Below, piece by piece: positions 26,288-35,161 of a DNA stretch of 64,000 nt. A program made the translations under genes and the position numbers. This DNA comes from Dehalococcoidia bacterium (GTDB taxonomy: Bacteria > Chloroflexota > Dehalococcoidia > Lucifugimonadales > UBA3495). The notes beneath the pieces are model-generated. The model was not told the DNA's origin. It did no database searches and saw only the letters and a list, made by a program, of their open reading frames with translations. The DNA lies in NCBI GenBank assembly GCA_022827095.1, contig JAJDTP010000009.1, positions 1 to 64,000 of the forward strand. The letters are read 5' to 3'. Numbering within the stretch: the stretch's first letter is position 1; each line of letters starts with the position of its first letter.

Positions 26288-26790
26288 AACGTTGCTCCAT
26301 CATCACTTGGTTGATGCGGGAACCAGTCCTGCAATAGATCAATAGCCTCGCTCACCGTAGTGGCGGACTGGGTGACTCGATCATCCGGCAGTTCATTTTC
26401 GTAGAAATGCAGATGCAGACTGTGGGCCATAACCGACGCATCGCTCACCCTGCCGCCGGCTTCAGGGGCGGTTTGGGCGATCAACTTTGCCAGTTCGCCG
26501 GCCACGCGCATAATCCCGATATGACTGGACAGTTTTATCTGGTGGTCGGCGCCGATAGCTTTGACGATTTGCGTGAAAGCGCCCCAGGATTTTTCGGCGA
26601 CTTGCAGATAATCGCTTTCGTTCAGACTGCGCCGAACGTGTTGCCGGTAATGCGCCAAGTTCTCGCGGTAGGTTTCCGCATGGACCGCCGCATCTTCCCG
26701 GGACAACGACGTGTCCCACCGGGGGGAAAAGGCGGCGCGGATTGCAGCAACGACCTGCTCATCAGTGAAGGTCGGCTGTGGCGCGTTCAC
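26284..26790 (-). CDS. PaREP1-like protein, tandem copy 1
   Basis: 168 residues, tandem partner of the gene at 25796-26287. Identical stretches such as EKSWGAFTQIVKAIGADHQI and VVAAIRAAFSPRWDT show a recent duplication, while the C-terminal halves have diverged. Co-translation by ATGA overlap suggests a heterodimer or simple dosage. It follows the Ro/TROVE gene on the same strand with a 102-base gap containing a hairpin at 26823-26846. Confidence 0.6.
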   Translation of the reverse strand: MNAPQPTFTDEQVVAAIRAAFSPRWDTSLSREDAAVHAETYRENLAHYRQHVRRSLNESDYLQVAEKSWGAFTQIVKAIGADHQIKLSSHIGIMRVAGELAKLIAQTAPEAGGRVSDASVMAHSLHLHFYENELPDDRVTQSATTVSEAIDLLQDWFPHQPSDDGATL

Positions 26791-26822
26791 GGCATGGTCT
26801 CCGGACGGTTGCGGGAAGGCAA

Positions 26823-26846
26823 CGCCCCTGCATTTTTACAGGGGCG
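26823..26846 (-). terminator. CGCCCCTG hairpin between Ro and PaREP1-like genes
   Basis: A perfect 8-base-pair stem (CGCCCCTG/CAGGGGCG) with an 8-base A/T-rich loop. It lies 46 bases after the Ro stop on the minus strand and could end that transcript, although no T-run follows. Its core matches the GGGGCG hairpin family in this window. Confidence 0.5.
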
Positions 26847-26892
26847 GAGCGGATTTGTCCATTCCCGGCCGTCGGCAAACTCCTCTGCGCGG

Positions 26893-28548
26893 CTACGAGT
26901 TGACGAAGTCGGCGATAACCTGCGGCACGGAGGCGTCAAAACCCACCACGTCCAGCATCCCGGCGTCCTTGGGGTCGGCGATGCTGAACTCGGTGGCCGT
27001 CATGGCAACGACTACCATTTTGGCAGGAATGCCCGTCTTGTCGCGGTACTGGCGCAGCGCTTCCGCGGGATGGATGCGCCCGGCCCAGGTTTCGTTGTCG
27101 GTAATGATGACGAAGCAGCCCACCGGGATATCCTTCGCCGTGGCGTCCAGCATAGGCAGGGCGCAGTCGGTGCCGCCCCAGGGCAGGTGGTCCGTCTTGC
27201 GCAGCGCGTCGGCGAGGCTGTCCGTGGCGGCGATGTGCAGCGGCATCATTTCGTAGTCGGCATGACGGTGAGAACCGAAAAAACGATTGGCGATGGCCGC
27301 GCCGTTGGCGTCGGCGAAGGCGGCCATATAGTAATTACTCTCGCGTCGGGCGATTGCCATGGCCATGGCGGCGGCTCCCATGCGCGGCGTCAGTCCCTCG
27401 ACGCCGGCGATGGAGCCCCCGGACATGGAACCGGACACGTCAATGCCCAGGTAGAACCGCCGGCCGGTTTGTGGCGCAAAGGCGAAGGACTTATCGAAGG
27501 CTGAATCCAGCGCGTCCACCACCGTCGGCACGGGAGTCCAGGTGTTGCGTCCCCTGACGCCTCGGCCGGACTTGTAGGTAGTCAGGGCGGACAGGATGGC
27601 GATGGGGTGGATCCGCGCCGCCCGCAGCCCATCGGCGTCGTTCAACCTGGCGGCAACTTGACCGGCGGCGTCGGACATCGGGGCAACGATGCCGAGGCGG
27701 GTTAGCGTGGCCAGGTTCCTCAGCATGGCCGTCAGGGGCATCTTTTCGAACAGGGCTTCCCAAATTACCTTTTCGCCCATGACCTCGCCGGGAATCATCT
27801 CCCAGGTCATGTCAAATTCGCGGATGGCATCGGCAATCAGGACTGGATCGCTCACGTGCCCCAGAACGGATTCGTAAGCGCGGATTATGTCATAACGGCG
27901 GTCATCCTCCGGTGGCGCACTGCCCTGCGTTACCCAGGCGTACAGGGCGTCAAAGTCGGGATTGTCCTTGCCCGACGGGTGAGCCTTGCGGAGCAGGTCA
28001 CGGTGAGTCCAGCCGTTGCGCTGGCGGTATTTGACCATTTGGTAAGCGGCCGGCGCGACTCCGCCCTGGGCCTCGTACCAGGTGCCGATGGCCCGTCGCA
28101 GACCCTTGCCCCAGCCGCGCATAGCGTCGGCGTACTCTACGAAGCGGAACAGGTGGCTGCCGGTGCGGGCGACTTGGGGCAGGACGGACAGCGCGTGGCG
28201 GCGAACGTCGTCGTCGCCGAAGGACGCTGCCATGGCCAGCACGAAGAGGGGTGGGCCATTCCTGGGCGCGACGCCCCGGCTGGCGCGGGTAGCCTCGTCG
28301 ATGACCCGGTGGCCGTCGATTTCGATGCACCGCTTGACGGTATTGGCGTTCTCGACGGTCAGCTTACGCTCTGCCGCATAGTAGCTGCCGCCCTCCGAGC
28401 CGAGAACCAGGAAACGGCGCAGGCGCGTAAAGTCGTCTACGGGAAAGGCCATGCCGCCGGCGGAGTTTTGGACCATCTCGCCCTCGCGTCCGGGCAGAGG
28501 CTCCGACTGCGGGGCAGGAGCGCCGTACACTTGGGTCAGATAGACCAT
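26893..28548 (-). CDS. rsr: TROVE-vWA Ro60-like RNA-binding protein (Rsr)
   Basis: A 551-residue orthologue of the Ro autoantigen. The TROVE part covers about residues 20-360, with the family start VYGAPAPQSEPLPGREGEMV and FTRLRRFLVLGSEGGSYY. The vWA domain follows, with the metal-ion motif D-x-S-x-S in YLGIDVSGSMSGGS and Thr/Asp residues later. Ro binds misfolded RNAs and Y RNAs; in Deinococcus it works with PNPase. GGAGGAGG lies before ATG 28548. The gene is preceded on the same strand by a candidate Y RNA. Confidence 0.92.
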   Translation of the reverse strand: MVYLTQVYGAPAPQSEPLPGREGEMVQNSAGGMAFPVDDFTRLRRFLVLGSEGGSYYAAERKLTVENANTVKRCIEIDGHRVIDEATRASRGVAPRNGPPLFVLAMAASFGDDDVRRHALSVLPQVARTGSHLFRFVEYADAMRGWGKGLRRAIGTWYEAQGGVAPAAYQMVKYRQRNGWTHRDLLRKAHPSGKDNPDFDALYAWVTQGSAPPEDDRRYDIIRAYESVLGHVSDPVLIADAIREFDMTWEMIPGEVMGEKVIWEALFEKMPLTAMLRNLATLTRLGIVAPMSDAAGQVAARLNDADGLRAARIHPIAILSALTTYKSGRGVRGRNTWTPVPTVVDALDSAFDKSFAFAPQTGRRFYLGIDVSGSMSGGSIAGVEGLTPRMGAAAMAMAIARRESNYYMAAFADANGAAIANRFFGSHRHADYEMMPLHIAATDSLADALRKTDHLPWGGTDCALPMLDATAKDIPVGCFVIITDNETWAGRIHPAEALRQYRDKTGIPAKMVVVAMTATEFSIADPKDAGMLDVVGFDASVPQVIADFVNS

Positions 28549-28569
28549 GATGTCCTCCTCCGTGAAGTG

Positions 28570-28595
28570 AAAATAGAGCCGAGGTCATCGGCTCT
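28570..28595 (-). terminator. terminator-like hairpin in the Ro leader
   Basis: On the minus strand AGAGCCGA-TGACC-TCGGCTCT, a perfect 8-base-pair stem, is followed by ATTTTC. It lies just upstream of the Ro Shine-Dalgarno sequence, so most transcripts from the Y RNA promoter would stop before Ro, or readthrough may be regulated. Confidence 0.6.
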
Positions 28596-28607
28596 GGGTG
28601 TTGCGGG

Positions 28608-28656
28608 TAAGAAACGCCGGTGGGAGGCCGCCGAGTTGGCAACTTTCCACCGGCGT
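28608..28656 (-). terminator. hairpin after the candidate Y RNA
   Basis: Perfect 10-base inverted repeat ACGCCGGTGG/CCACCGGCGT with a 23-base loop, followed by TTCTTA on the minus strand. It starts 16 bases after the closing stem of the Y RNA candidate and may define the primary 3' end. Confidence 0.5.
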
Positions 28657-28671
28657 TGGCTCACCGGGGTT

Positions 28672-28804
28672 CGCACGGATAAGAGGCGCCGACAGGAGCT
28701 CCGAAGCATAGAGCCCCGGGGTAGGACTTGAACCTACTCAGCAGAAATCTGCCTTATACCGATAACCCGCCAGCTTCGACCCGTGCGGTACGGCGAAACG
28801 CCGT
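28672..28804 (-). ncRNA. candidate Y RNA with tRNA-like module (YrlA type)
   Basis: Upstream of rsr on the same strand. Read on the minus strand it has a 5' hairpin CGGCG-TTT-CGCCG (28803-28791), then a closing stem CGCACGG (28787-28781) that pairs perfectly with CCGTGCG (28678-28672). An inner stem CGAAGC (28778-28773) pairs with GCTTCG (28707-28702). The core carries a D-arm-like GGGTTATCGGTA, a short GCAGATTTCTGC hairpin, and a perfect T arm GTAGG-TTCAAGT-CCTAC (28737-28721). The 5' strand GGTCGAAGC resembles the Ro-binding helix of Y RNAs. No usable anticodon loop or acceptor/CCA end exists, so this is not a tRNA. A degenerate tRNA relic is the alternative. Confidence 0.75.
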
Positions 28805-28810
28805 GTATCC

Positions 28811-28819
28811 ATTGTATCA
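28811..28819 (-). promoter_or_regulatory. extended -10 promoter for the Y RNA candidate
   Basis: Minus-strand TG-A-TACAAT is an extended -10 element. Initiation about seven bases downstream would fall at 28804-28805, just before the first hairpin of the RNA. It lies between the serA stop and the RNA, so the RNA need not depend on serA transcription. Confidence 0.5.
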
Positions 28820-28830
28820 GAGCTCGCCGG

Positions 28831-30408
28831 CTACATCGCCACCACCCGGGCGTCGTCCACCTGCGGCAAGGCTCTGATTTCGGCAAGTACGTCCGCAGAG
28901 ATCGGGTCGTCCAATCCCACCACCATCATGGCCTGGCCCCGGGGGGCGATGCGTCCCACTTCCATGAAGCTGATGTTGATGTTGTGGCGGCCGGCAGTGG
29001 TACCCACCGCGCCGATGATTCCCGGCTGGTCCTGGTTGTCCACGAACAACATGTAGGGGGCGGACGGGGCAACATCCATCCAGTACTCGTTGACGCGGAC
29101 CAAGTGCGGCTCGTCGCGCAGGGAGGTGCCCGCGATGGTGATGTCGTCGCCGGTGGTGTGCAGCGTCGCGGAGATCAGACTGGCGTACTCGCGGCTGTCG
29201 CCGGAGGTTTGCTCGGTGACCTGGAGGCCGCGCTGCTGCGCCAGCACCGGGGCGTTGATCATGTTGACCGCCTCACCGCTGACCTGCCCCAGCAAACCGA
29301 CCAGCGCGGCCGCCTTGAGGATGGCGGTGTTGTGCTCGGCGATTTCGCCCTGGTACCGGATGGTGATCCCAACGAACTGACCCCTCGCCATGCTGGTCAG
29401 CAGGCGACCCACCATGGACGCCACCGGCACGTAGGGCGCCAGGATGGCATGGACCTCCGGAGGCACAAACGGCGCGTTCACGGTGTTGCGGGCCGGCTTG
29501 CCATCCAGCACCGCCAGCACTTGCTCCGCCGCCTCGATGGCGACCTCGCGCTGGGCCTCCTGGGTTGACGCGCCCAGGTGGGGAGTGGCGACGAGCCGGG
29601 GGTGTTTCAGCAGGGGCAGATCGCCGGGGGGCTCGTTGGTGAACACGTCCAGGGCGGCGCCGGCCAGGTGTTCGCTTTCCAGGGCATCCAGCAGGGCGTC
29701 ATCGTCCACCAGTTCGCCGCGGGCAACGTTGATCAGGCGCGCGCCAGGTTTCATCTTCGCCAGTTGCGGCGCCGAGATGAGATTAGTTGTGCCGGCCGTC
29801 AGCGGGGTATGCAGCGTGATGAAATCCGCCTGGGCGAGCACTTCGTCCAGGGACATCACGGCCACGCCCATACGCGCAGCGAAGTCGGGGGCGACGAAGG
29901 GGTCGTAGGCGATCAGGTTCATGCCGAAGCTGGCCGCCCGGCGAGCGACCTCAGAGCCGACGCGACCCAGGCCAACGATGCCCAGCGTCTTGTTGCGGAC
30001 CTCGATGCCCATGAACGCCGACCGCTGCCACTGGCCCTCCTTCATGGAGGCATAAGCTTGCGGCACATTGCGGGCCAGGGCCAGCATCAGGGCGACGGTA
30101 TGCTCGGCGGCGGCCACGGTGTTGCCGATGGGCGCGTTGACCACGGCCACGCCGGCGCGGGTGGCCGCGTCCAGGTCGATGTTGTCCACGCCGATGCCGG
30201 CGCGGGCGACGACTTTAAGATCGCATCCGGCGGAGATTACCGGCTCGGTAACCTTGGTCTCGCTGCGCACCACCAGGGCATCGTAGCCGGGGATGGTGGC
30301 GATGAGTTCTTCAGGGGAGAGGCCGCGCTTGACGTCCACCGGGACGTGCTTTTTGAGCAGGTCGATGCCTTCGGCGGCGACGTTATCAGTTATCAGTACT
30401 TTGGGCAT
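28831..30408 (-). CDS. serA: D-3-phosphoglycerate dehydrogenase
   Basis: First step of serine synthesis from 3-phosphoglycerate. 525 residues from ATG 30408, the long SerA form. The substrate domain begins KVLITDNVAAEGIDLLKK; the NAD domain has LGIVGLGRVGSEVARRAASFG; the catalytic His is in ATPHLGASTQEAQREVA; an intervening ASB domain and a C-terminal ACT domain (LFVDNQDQPGIIGAVG) follow. GGAGG lies 12 bases upstream. The leader at 30409-30560 contains a GGAGGGTG/CACCCTCC hairpin of unknown function. The open frame continues to 31770 but only as a shadow. Confidence 0.95.
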   Translation of the reverse strand: MPKVLITDNVAAEGIDLLKKHVPVDVKRGLSPEELIATIPGYDALVVRSETKVTEPVISAGCDLKVVARAGIGVDNIDLDAATRAGVAVVNAPIGNTVAAAEHTVALMLALARNVPQAYASMKEGQWQRSAFMGIEVRNKTLGIVGLGRVGSEVARRAASFGMNLIAYDPFVAPDFAARMGVAVMSLDEVLAQADFITLHTPLTAGTTNLISAPQLAKMKPGARLINVARGELVDDDALLDALESEHLAGAALDVFTNEPPGDLPLLKHPRLVATPHLGASTQEAQREVAIEAAEQVLAVLDGKPARNTVNAPFVPPEVHAILAPYVPVASMVGRLLTSMARGQFVGITIRYQGEIAEHNTAILKAAALVGLLGQVSGEAVNMINAPVLAQQRGLQVTEQTSGDSREYASLISATLHTTGDDITIAGTSLRDEPHLVRVNEYWMDVAPSAPYMLFVDNQDQPGIIGAVGTTAGRHNINISFMEVGRIAPRGQAMMVVGLDDPISADVLAEIRALPQVDDARVVAM

Positions 30409-30612
30409 GGGGATAAACAGCCTCCGCACCGCTGTCTGCGCTGAAAGGCGCGAATTTCGTGCTTGGAGGGTGGGGCAACCACCGTGCAATGACACCCTCC
30501 AGCGGCGGTGGTAGCATATCGATGGTAGCACAAAGGCTCTTTTTCTGTCAGCCGTGACCGCCGATATGGCCCACCAGTTACGCGTGGCAGACCCGTCCAC
30601 GGAGGCAATCCA

Positions 30613-31785
30613 ATGATCAAAGACTTTTCGGTTCTTTACGCCGGCCACGTGCTGGAAGGTGACGGCATCGGGTTCGACGGCATCCCCGCCAACGACCGGT
30701 GGTACAACAACGACCGTCTCTCCATGGCCCTGGACATCGCGCGGGAGGCAGCGGTCTTCCTGGACGACCTGGGCTTCGACATCCTGTGGATGGCCGAGCA
30801 CCACTTCCAGCGCGAGGGCTACGAGTGCATCCCCAACCTGCTCATCATGAGCCAGTACCTGGCCCAGCACACCAACCGGATCAAGTTCGGCTGCGGCTTC
30901 AACATCCTGCCCATGTGGCACCCCATCCGCCTGGCCGAGGACTTCGCCATGGTGGACATCCTCACCGGCGGCCGCGTGGTCTTCGGCATAGGCCGGGGCT
31001 ACCACACCCGCGAGGTGGAGTCCTTCGGCGCGCCCATGATCGACGGCGACGCCAACCGCGAGCTGTTCGAGGAGCAGTTCGAGATCATGATGAAGGCCTT
31101 CAACAACGAGTCCTTCTCCCACCAGGGCAAGCACTACACCATCCCGCCGGACATTCCCTACCGCGGCTACGACCTGAAGGAGGTGACCCTGGTCCCCCGG
31201 CCCAAGACCCGTCCCGTGGACGTGTGGCAGCCCATCGTCAGCGCGTCGGACCGCGCCCTGGACTTCATGGCCAGGTGGGGCATCAAGGGCGTCATCCTGG
31301 GCACGGGCGAGCAGTACGTTGAAGAGTGGGTGACCCGCTACCAGGCAGCCAACCAGCGGGCCGGCCGGGACCTGGCCTTGGGCGAGGGCCTGTGCATCGG
31401 CCTTTGGGCCATGGTGGACGACACCACGGCCGGCGCCCGCCGCCAGTTGCAACCGCTGTTCGAGGAGCACGTCAAGTTCGCCGCGCCCCTGGGGATGCTC
31501 CGCTACAGCGACCAGCAGATCTCTGCCACCGGCCCCGGCGGGGTCGCCCGCCACATCGCCGCCGGCACCGATTTCCAGGACGTCATCGACAACCGAGCGT
31601 GGTTCGCCGGCAGCCCCGAGGATACCATCGCCTGCTTGGAAGAGCTGCAGGACAAGTACCCCGGCCTGGAGCAGATCATGATCGCCTTCCCCATGGGCGC
31701 AACCACCAACCAGTTCAAGGAGCAGATGGGCCGGTTCGCGGCGGAGGTGATACCGCACTTCAAGAAGCAAGCCAATGCGACATGA
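30613..31785 (+). CDS. LLM class flavin-dependent oxidoreductase
   Basis: A 390-residue luciferase-like monooxygenase. Key segments: LGFDILWMAEHHFQREGYE, KFGCGFNILPMWHPIRLAED, GRVVFGIGRGYHTREVESFG, and GKHYTIPPDIPYRGYDLKEV. It has the G-R-G-Y-H loop that distinguishes this branch from the copies at 3033 and 33067. GGAGG lies before ATG 30613. It is divergent from serA and followed by an Mrr-like nuclease. The substrate is unknown. Confidence 0.88.
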   Translation: MIKDFSVLYAGHVLEGDGIGFDGIPANDRWYNNDRLSMALDIAREAAVFLDDLGFDILWMAEHHFQREGYECIPNLLIMSQYLAQHTNRIKFGCGFNILPMWHPIRLAEDFAMVDILTGGRVVFGIGRGYHTREVESFGAPMIDGDANRELFEEQFEIMMKAFNNESFSHQGKHYTIPPDIPYRGYDLKEVTLVPRPKTRPVDVWQPIVSASDRALDFMARWGIKGVILGTGEQYVEEWVTRYQAANQRAGRDLALGEGLCIGLWAMVDDTTAGARRQLQPLFEEHVKFAAPLGMLRYSDQQISATGPGGVARHIAAGTDFQDVIDNRAWFAGSPEDTIACLEELQDKYPGLEQIMIAFPMGATTNQFKEQMGRFAAEVIPHFKKQANAT

Positions 31786-31976
31786 TTGGAAGTCGGGAGT
31801 AGACTAATATCCGGCAGTATGCCCGCGTCTCGCAACCGCGTGGGAGCGCACCCCAAGCGCGGACTGACAGATTCACTCTACGGTTCCCACGCCAAACAAG
31901 ATCGTTATTGTGGCAGTCGACAGCTTTTGCAAGTACACCATCGCAGAAAATACCCAGAACGTTTAGGAGTTGACTC

Positions 31977-32906
31977 GTGGCTCTCCCTTCGCAAAAAGAA
32001 TTTCATCGGCCCGTATTGGAGATTTTGGGACGAACTAACCCGCCTTCGTCTATCAGACAAATCATGGACGAGACGGCTACTCTCTTGCAGTTGTCGGATG
32101 GAGACAGGCAAGAGACCGAAGCTAACGGCGCCTTAAAGTGGGAAAAAAGGGTGCGGTGGGCCGCCCACAATCTAAAAAACTATGGCGGTCTAGTCGAATC
32201 GCCGGCCTACAGGCAATATCGGATTACAGATCCCGGACGCGAATTCCTTACATCTACGCATGGCGTGATCACCATCAAGCAACTGATAGATGCTAGGGAG
32301 CCTTCGGCTAATGTTGGAACAGCCACGGTCTCGGACGAAACGGTCCAAGGCGTCGAAGATATCGATCCTACGATCATTGACGAAACAGATGCGACACCCG
32401 ACGAACTGATCCAAGCGGGATACAGACAACTGCAAGACGCAGTGATAGATGAGCTGCGTGGGGCAGTCAACAGTCTGGACTCTACTCAGTTCGAGTTGTT
32501 GGCAATCGCTCTGTTGGAAAAGATGGGTTATGGAAAAGGGGAACATACAGGAGGTCGAGGAGACGGGGGAATCGACGGCGTCCTACGGCAGGATCCGCTG
32601 GGGTTGGGGACAGTGTGCTGCGTTCAAGCCAAGCAGTGGGGCCAGCCTGTCGGTGATGACGTCGTTCGCACCTTCTCAGGTAGTATCGAACGGTTCGGTT
32701 CATCCCTGGGTGTGATCGTAACAACTGACAGGTTTGCCTCCACTGCTGTCGAGACCGCGAGAGCCTATTCAGTAGGCAACAAAGTGATCCGGCTTATAGG
32801 CGGTCATGATTTGATCCAGCTGATGCTATCGCACGGAATTGGGGTAGTAACTGAGAATGTTTATGAGATTAAGCGAGTGGACACCACCTATTTTGAACGG
32901 TTTTGA
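31977..32906 (+). CDS. mrr: Mrr-type restriction endonuclease
   Basis: A 309-residue Mrr protein, a type IV restriction enzyme that cuts DNA carrying methylated bases. The N-terminal winged-helix domain (Mrr_N) opens PSQKEFHRPVLEILG. The catalytic PD-(D/E)XK domain has FELLAIALLEKMGYGKGEHT, G-x-GDGGIDGV (catalytic Asp), and CVQAKQWG (Q-x-K). GTG 31977 has AGGAG eight bases upstream. Base composition is lower in GC than the flanking luciferase-like genes, which suggests acquisition. It could conflict with the local Dcm methylation unless its specificity differs. Confidence 0.9.
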   Translation: MALPSQKEFHRPVLEILGRTNPPSSIRQIMDETATLLQLSDGDRQETEANGALKWEKRVRWAAHNLKNYGGLVESPAYRQYRITDPGREFLTSTHGVITIKQLIDAREPSANVGTATVSDETVQGVEDIDPTIIDETDATPDELIQAGYRQLQDAVIDELRGAVNSLDSTQFELLAIALLEKMGYGKGEHTGGRGDGGIDGVLRQDPLGLGTVCCVQAKQWGQPVGDDVVRTFSGSIERFGSSLGVIVTTDRFASTAVETARAYSVGNKVIRLIGGHDLIQLMLSHGIGVVTENVYEIKRVDTTYFERF

Positions 32907-33066
32907 CCCTTCGTACTCTTGCCGCTTCATCAAACGTCGAAATCTGACCGTGCTGTCTTAACGTCACTACGGTGCCCAAGCGGCGTGATCCACTATCAGG
33001 GTGTATCATGGCCCCGACCAAACCCACCGCCCCCGCCCAGGCTGACCCACCGCAGGAGGCCATTTC

Positions 33067-34302
33067 ATGTTCCTGATGCGTTTTACCGAACGGGCCTACG
33101 TGAACTACACCGAGGAGGACGTGCGCAACTCGCCCAACGAGGCGGTGCGGCTCACGTTTTCGAACTCCAACTTCGACCCACAGGAAGGCCACTACCTCTA
33201 CAACATGTACCTCGACGAGTACGAATACTCGGAGGAAGTGGGATTCGACGGGCTGATGCTCAACGAGCACCACAACACGCCCACCTGCCTGGGCGCGACC
33301 ATGAACCTGGAAGCGGCCATCCTCGCCCGCAACACCAAAAACACCAAGATCGTGCTGCTGGGCAACCCCTTGCCCATCTTCGACAACCCCATCCGTCTGG
33401 CCGAGGAACTGGCCGAGATCGACATGATCTCCGGCGGCCGCCTGGTCTCCGGCTTCGTGCGTGGCACCGGCGTGGAGAGCTTGGCCACCAACACCAATCC
33501 GCTGCACAACCGCGCCCGGTTTGAGGAAGCCCACGACCTGGTCATCAAGACCTGGACCACACCCGGCCCCTTCCGCTGGGAGGGCGACCACTACCACTTC
33601 CGCGTGGTCAATCCCTTCCAGGTGCCGATGCAGAAGCCCCATCCGCCCGTCTGGATCCCCGGCACCGGCAGCCCCGAGACCCTGGTCTGGTGCGCCGAGC
33701 GCAACTACCCGTACATCTTCCTGGAAACCGACCCTCAGGGCACCCAGGACATGAAAGCCATCTACGCTGAGGCCGCCCGCGAAAACGGCTATGAGCCGGG
33801 CCCGGAGAACTTCGGCTACCTCGTGCGCATCCACGTGCAGGACACCGACGAGAAAGCCTACGACGTGGGCAAGGGCTACATGGTGGGCAACATCGGCGTG
33901 GGCCGCATCCCGCTGCCGCGCGACTACGCCTCGCCGGTGGGCTACGGCAGCCGCAGCGACGACCCCCGCTTCCTGCGCCTGCGCGAGCAGATTCGCAGCG
34001 ACCCGTTCCGCGTGGGCGGCCTGGACGGTGCGCAGTACGATTCCATCCTGGACTCCAAGCGGTGGATCATCGGCAGCCCCGACACCGTTATCAGCCAGCT
34101 GCGGGAGGTGCTGAGCTTCATGCGCCCCGGCATCCTGGCCGTATGGACCAACGACGGCTCCATCAGCCACGAAGATACGATGCGCTGCCTGGAACTCATG
34201 GGCCAGGAGGTCCTGCCCGCCCTGCGCGAGATCGGCGAAGAACTGGAGCTGACCGATCCCTTCCAGAAGGAGGGCGTGCAGCCCGGGCTCACCGCGTTGT
34301 AA
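33067..34302 (+). CDS. LLM class flavin-dependent oxidoreductase
   Basis: A 411-residue luciferase-like monooxygenase. It includes EEVGFDGLMLNEHHNTPTC, KIVLLGNPLPIFDNPIRLAEE, GGRLVSGFVRGTGVESLATN and GDHYHFRVVNPFQVPMQKPH. It is closely similar in layout to the 3033-4295 copy. CGCAGGAGG precedes ATG 33067. The alpha/beta hydrolase that follows by 44 bases is probably co-transcribed, which suggests oxidation followed by hydrolysis of a cleavable bond; the substrate is not known. Confidence 0.9.
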   Translation: MFLMRFTERAYVNYTEEDVRNSPNEAVRLTFSNSNFDPQEGHYLYNMYLDEYEYSEEVGFDGLMLNEHHNTPTCLGATMNLEAAILARNTKNTKIVLLGNPLPIFDNPIRLAEELAEIDMISGGRLVSGFVRGTGVESLATNTNPLHNRARFEEAHDLVIKTWTTPGPFRWEGDHYHFRVVNPFQVPMQKPHPPVWIPGTGSPETLVWCAERNYPYIFLETDPQGTQDMKAIYAEAARENGYEPGPENFGYLVRIHVQDTDEKAYDVGKGYMVGNIGVGRIPLPRDYASPVGYGSRSDDPRFLRLREQIRSDPFRVGGLDGAQYDSILDSKRWIIGSPDTVISQLREVLSFMRPGILAVWTNDGSISHEDTMRCLELMGQEVLPALREIGEELELTDPFQKEGVQPGLTAL

Positions 34303-34346
34303 GCAATGCTCAATTCACCGTTCGTAAACCAAGGAGCATAACCCCA

Positions 34347-35126
34347 ATGGCAAACTTCACCGAGGAAACCATCTCCGTCGCCGGCGGCAACCTGCAGGTG
34401 TACAAGGGCGGCAGCGGCGACCCGCTGCTGGTGCTGCACGGCGCCGGCGGCAACGCCGGACCCCGTCGTTACGCCCAGGCCCTGGCGGAGAAGTTCACCG
34501 TCTACCTGCCCTCTCATCCCGGCTACGGCAAAAGCGACCGCCCTGGCTGGGTGGAGACCATGCAGGACCTGGCCTGCTTCTACACCTGGTACCAGGAGCA
34601 GGAGGGGCTGGAAAACGTCCGCGCCATCGGCTTCTCCATGGGCGGCTGGCTGGCGGCGGAAATGCTGTCTATGACCGGCCACGCCTTCAGCAGGGTGATG
34701 CTGGTAGGCGCCGCCGGTATCAAGCCGGTGGATGGCGAGATCACCGACATCTTCATCATCAACCCCGGGCAGATCCGCGACCTGGCCTACCACGACCCCG
34801 GCCAGGTTCCCGAATGGGACGAAATGTTCGGCTCCGCCCCGACGCCGGAACAGACCGATCAGGCCGAGTCGGACCGGGAGATGGCCATTCGGCTGACGTG
34901 GCGCCCCTACATGCACAACCCGCGCCTGCCGGCAAAGCTGGGTCGGGTCAGCGTCCCGACGCACATCGTGTGGGGCGAAAATGACAACCTGGTCCCAGTG
35001 GAGTGCGCCGACCTCTACCAGCAGGCCCTCGCCGGATCCCAGGTCACGGTGCTTCCCAACTGCGGGCACTCACCGCAGATCGAAAAGCCGGACGACTTCG
35101 TGCAGACGGCGCTGGCCTTCCTTTAG
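34347..35126 (+). CDS. alpha/beta hydrolase
   Basis: A 259-residue hydrolase. HGAGGNAGPRRY is the oxyanion-hole region, the nucleophile elbow is GFSMGGW (Ser), an acid lies in WGENDNLVPVE, and the His is in NCGHSPQIEKPDDF. That is a complete Ser-Asp-His triad. The lid region is helical with HDPGQVPEWDEMFG. ATG 34347 has AAGGAG 10 bases upstream; the open frame runs further back to 34062 inside the preceding gene. Probably in one unit with the luciferase-like enzyme. Confidence 0.85.
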   Translation: MANFTEETISVAGGNLQVYKGGSGDPLLVLHGAGGNAGPRRYAQALAEKFTVYLPSHPGYGKSDRPGWVETMQDLACFYTWYQEQEGLENVRAIGFSMGGWLAAEMLSMTGHAFSRVMLVGAAGIKPVDGEITDIFIINPGQIRDLAYHDPGQVPEWDEMFGSAPTPEQTDQAESDREMAIRLTWRPYMHNPRLPAKLGRVSVPTHIVWGENDNLVPVECADLYQQALAGSQVTVLPNCGHSPQIEKPDDFVQTALAFL

Positions 35127-35161
35127 GCCGGCGCCAGTCCCCCAAGGCACGGGAGGCAATT

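Noticed and set aside
28709-28787. A tRNA gene or tRNA pseudogene at the T-arm-like sequence
   Set aside because: There is a good T arm but no anticodon arm of normal size and no acceptor pair or CCA; flanking exact stems and position next to rsr fit a Y RNA better.
30430-30520. A T-box or serine-responsive riboswitch before serA
   Set aside because: A GGAGGGTG/CACCCTCC hairpin exists, but no T-box consensus or known aptamer core could be found by eye.
28831-31770. A 979-residue fused protein reading through serA
   Set aside because: Only the part from 30408 downstream has family character; the rest is the antisense of the luciferase-like gene at 30613-31785.
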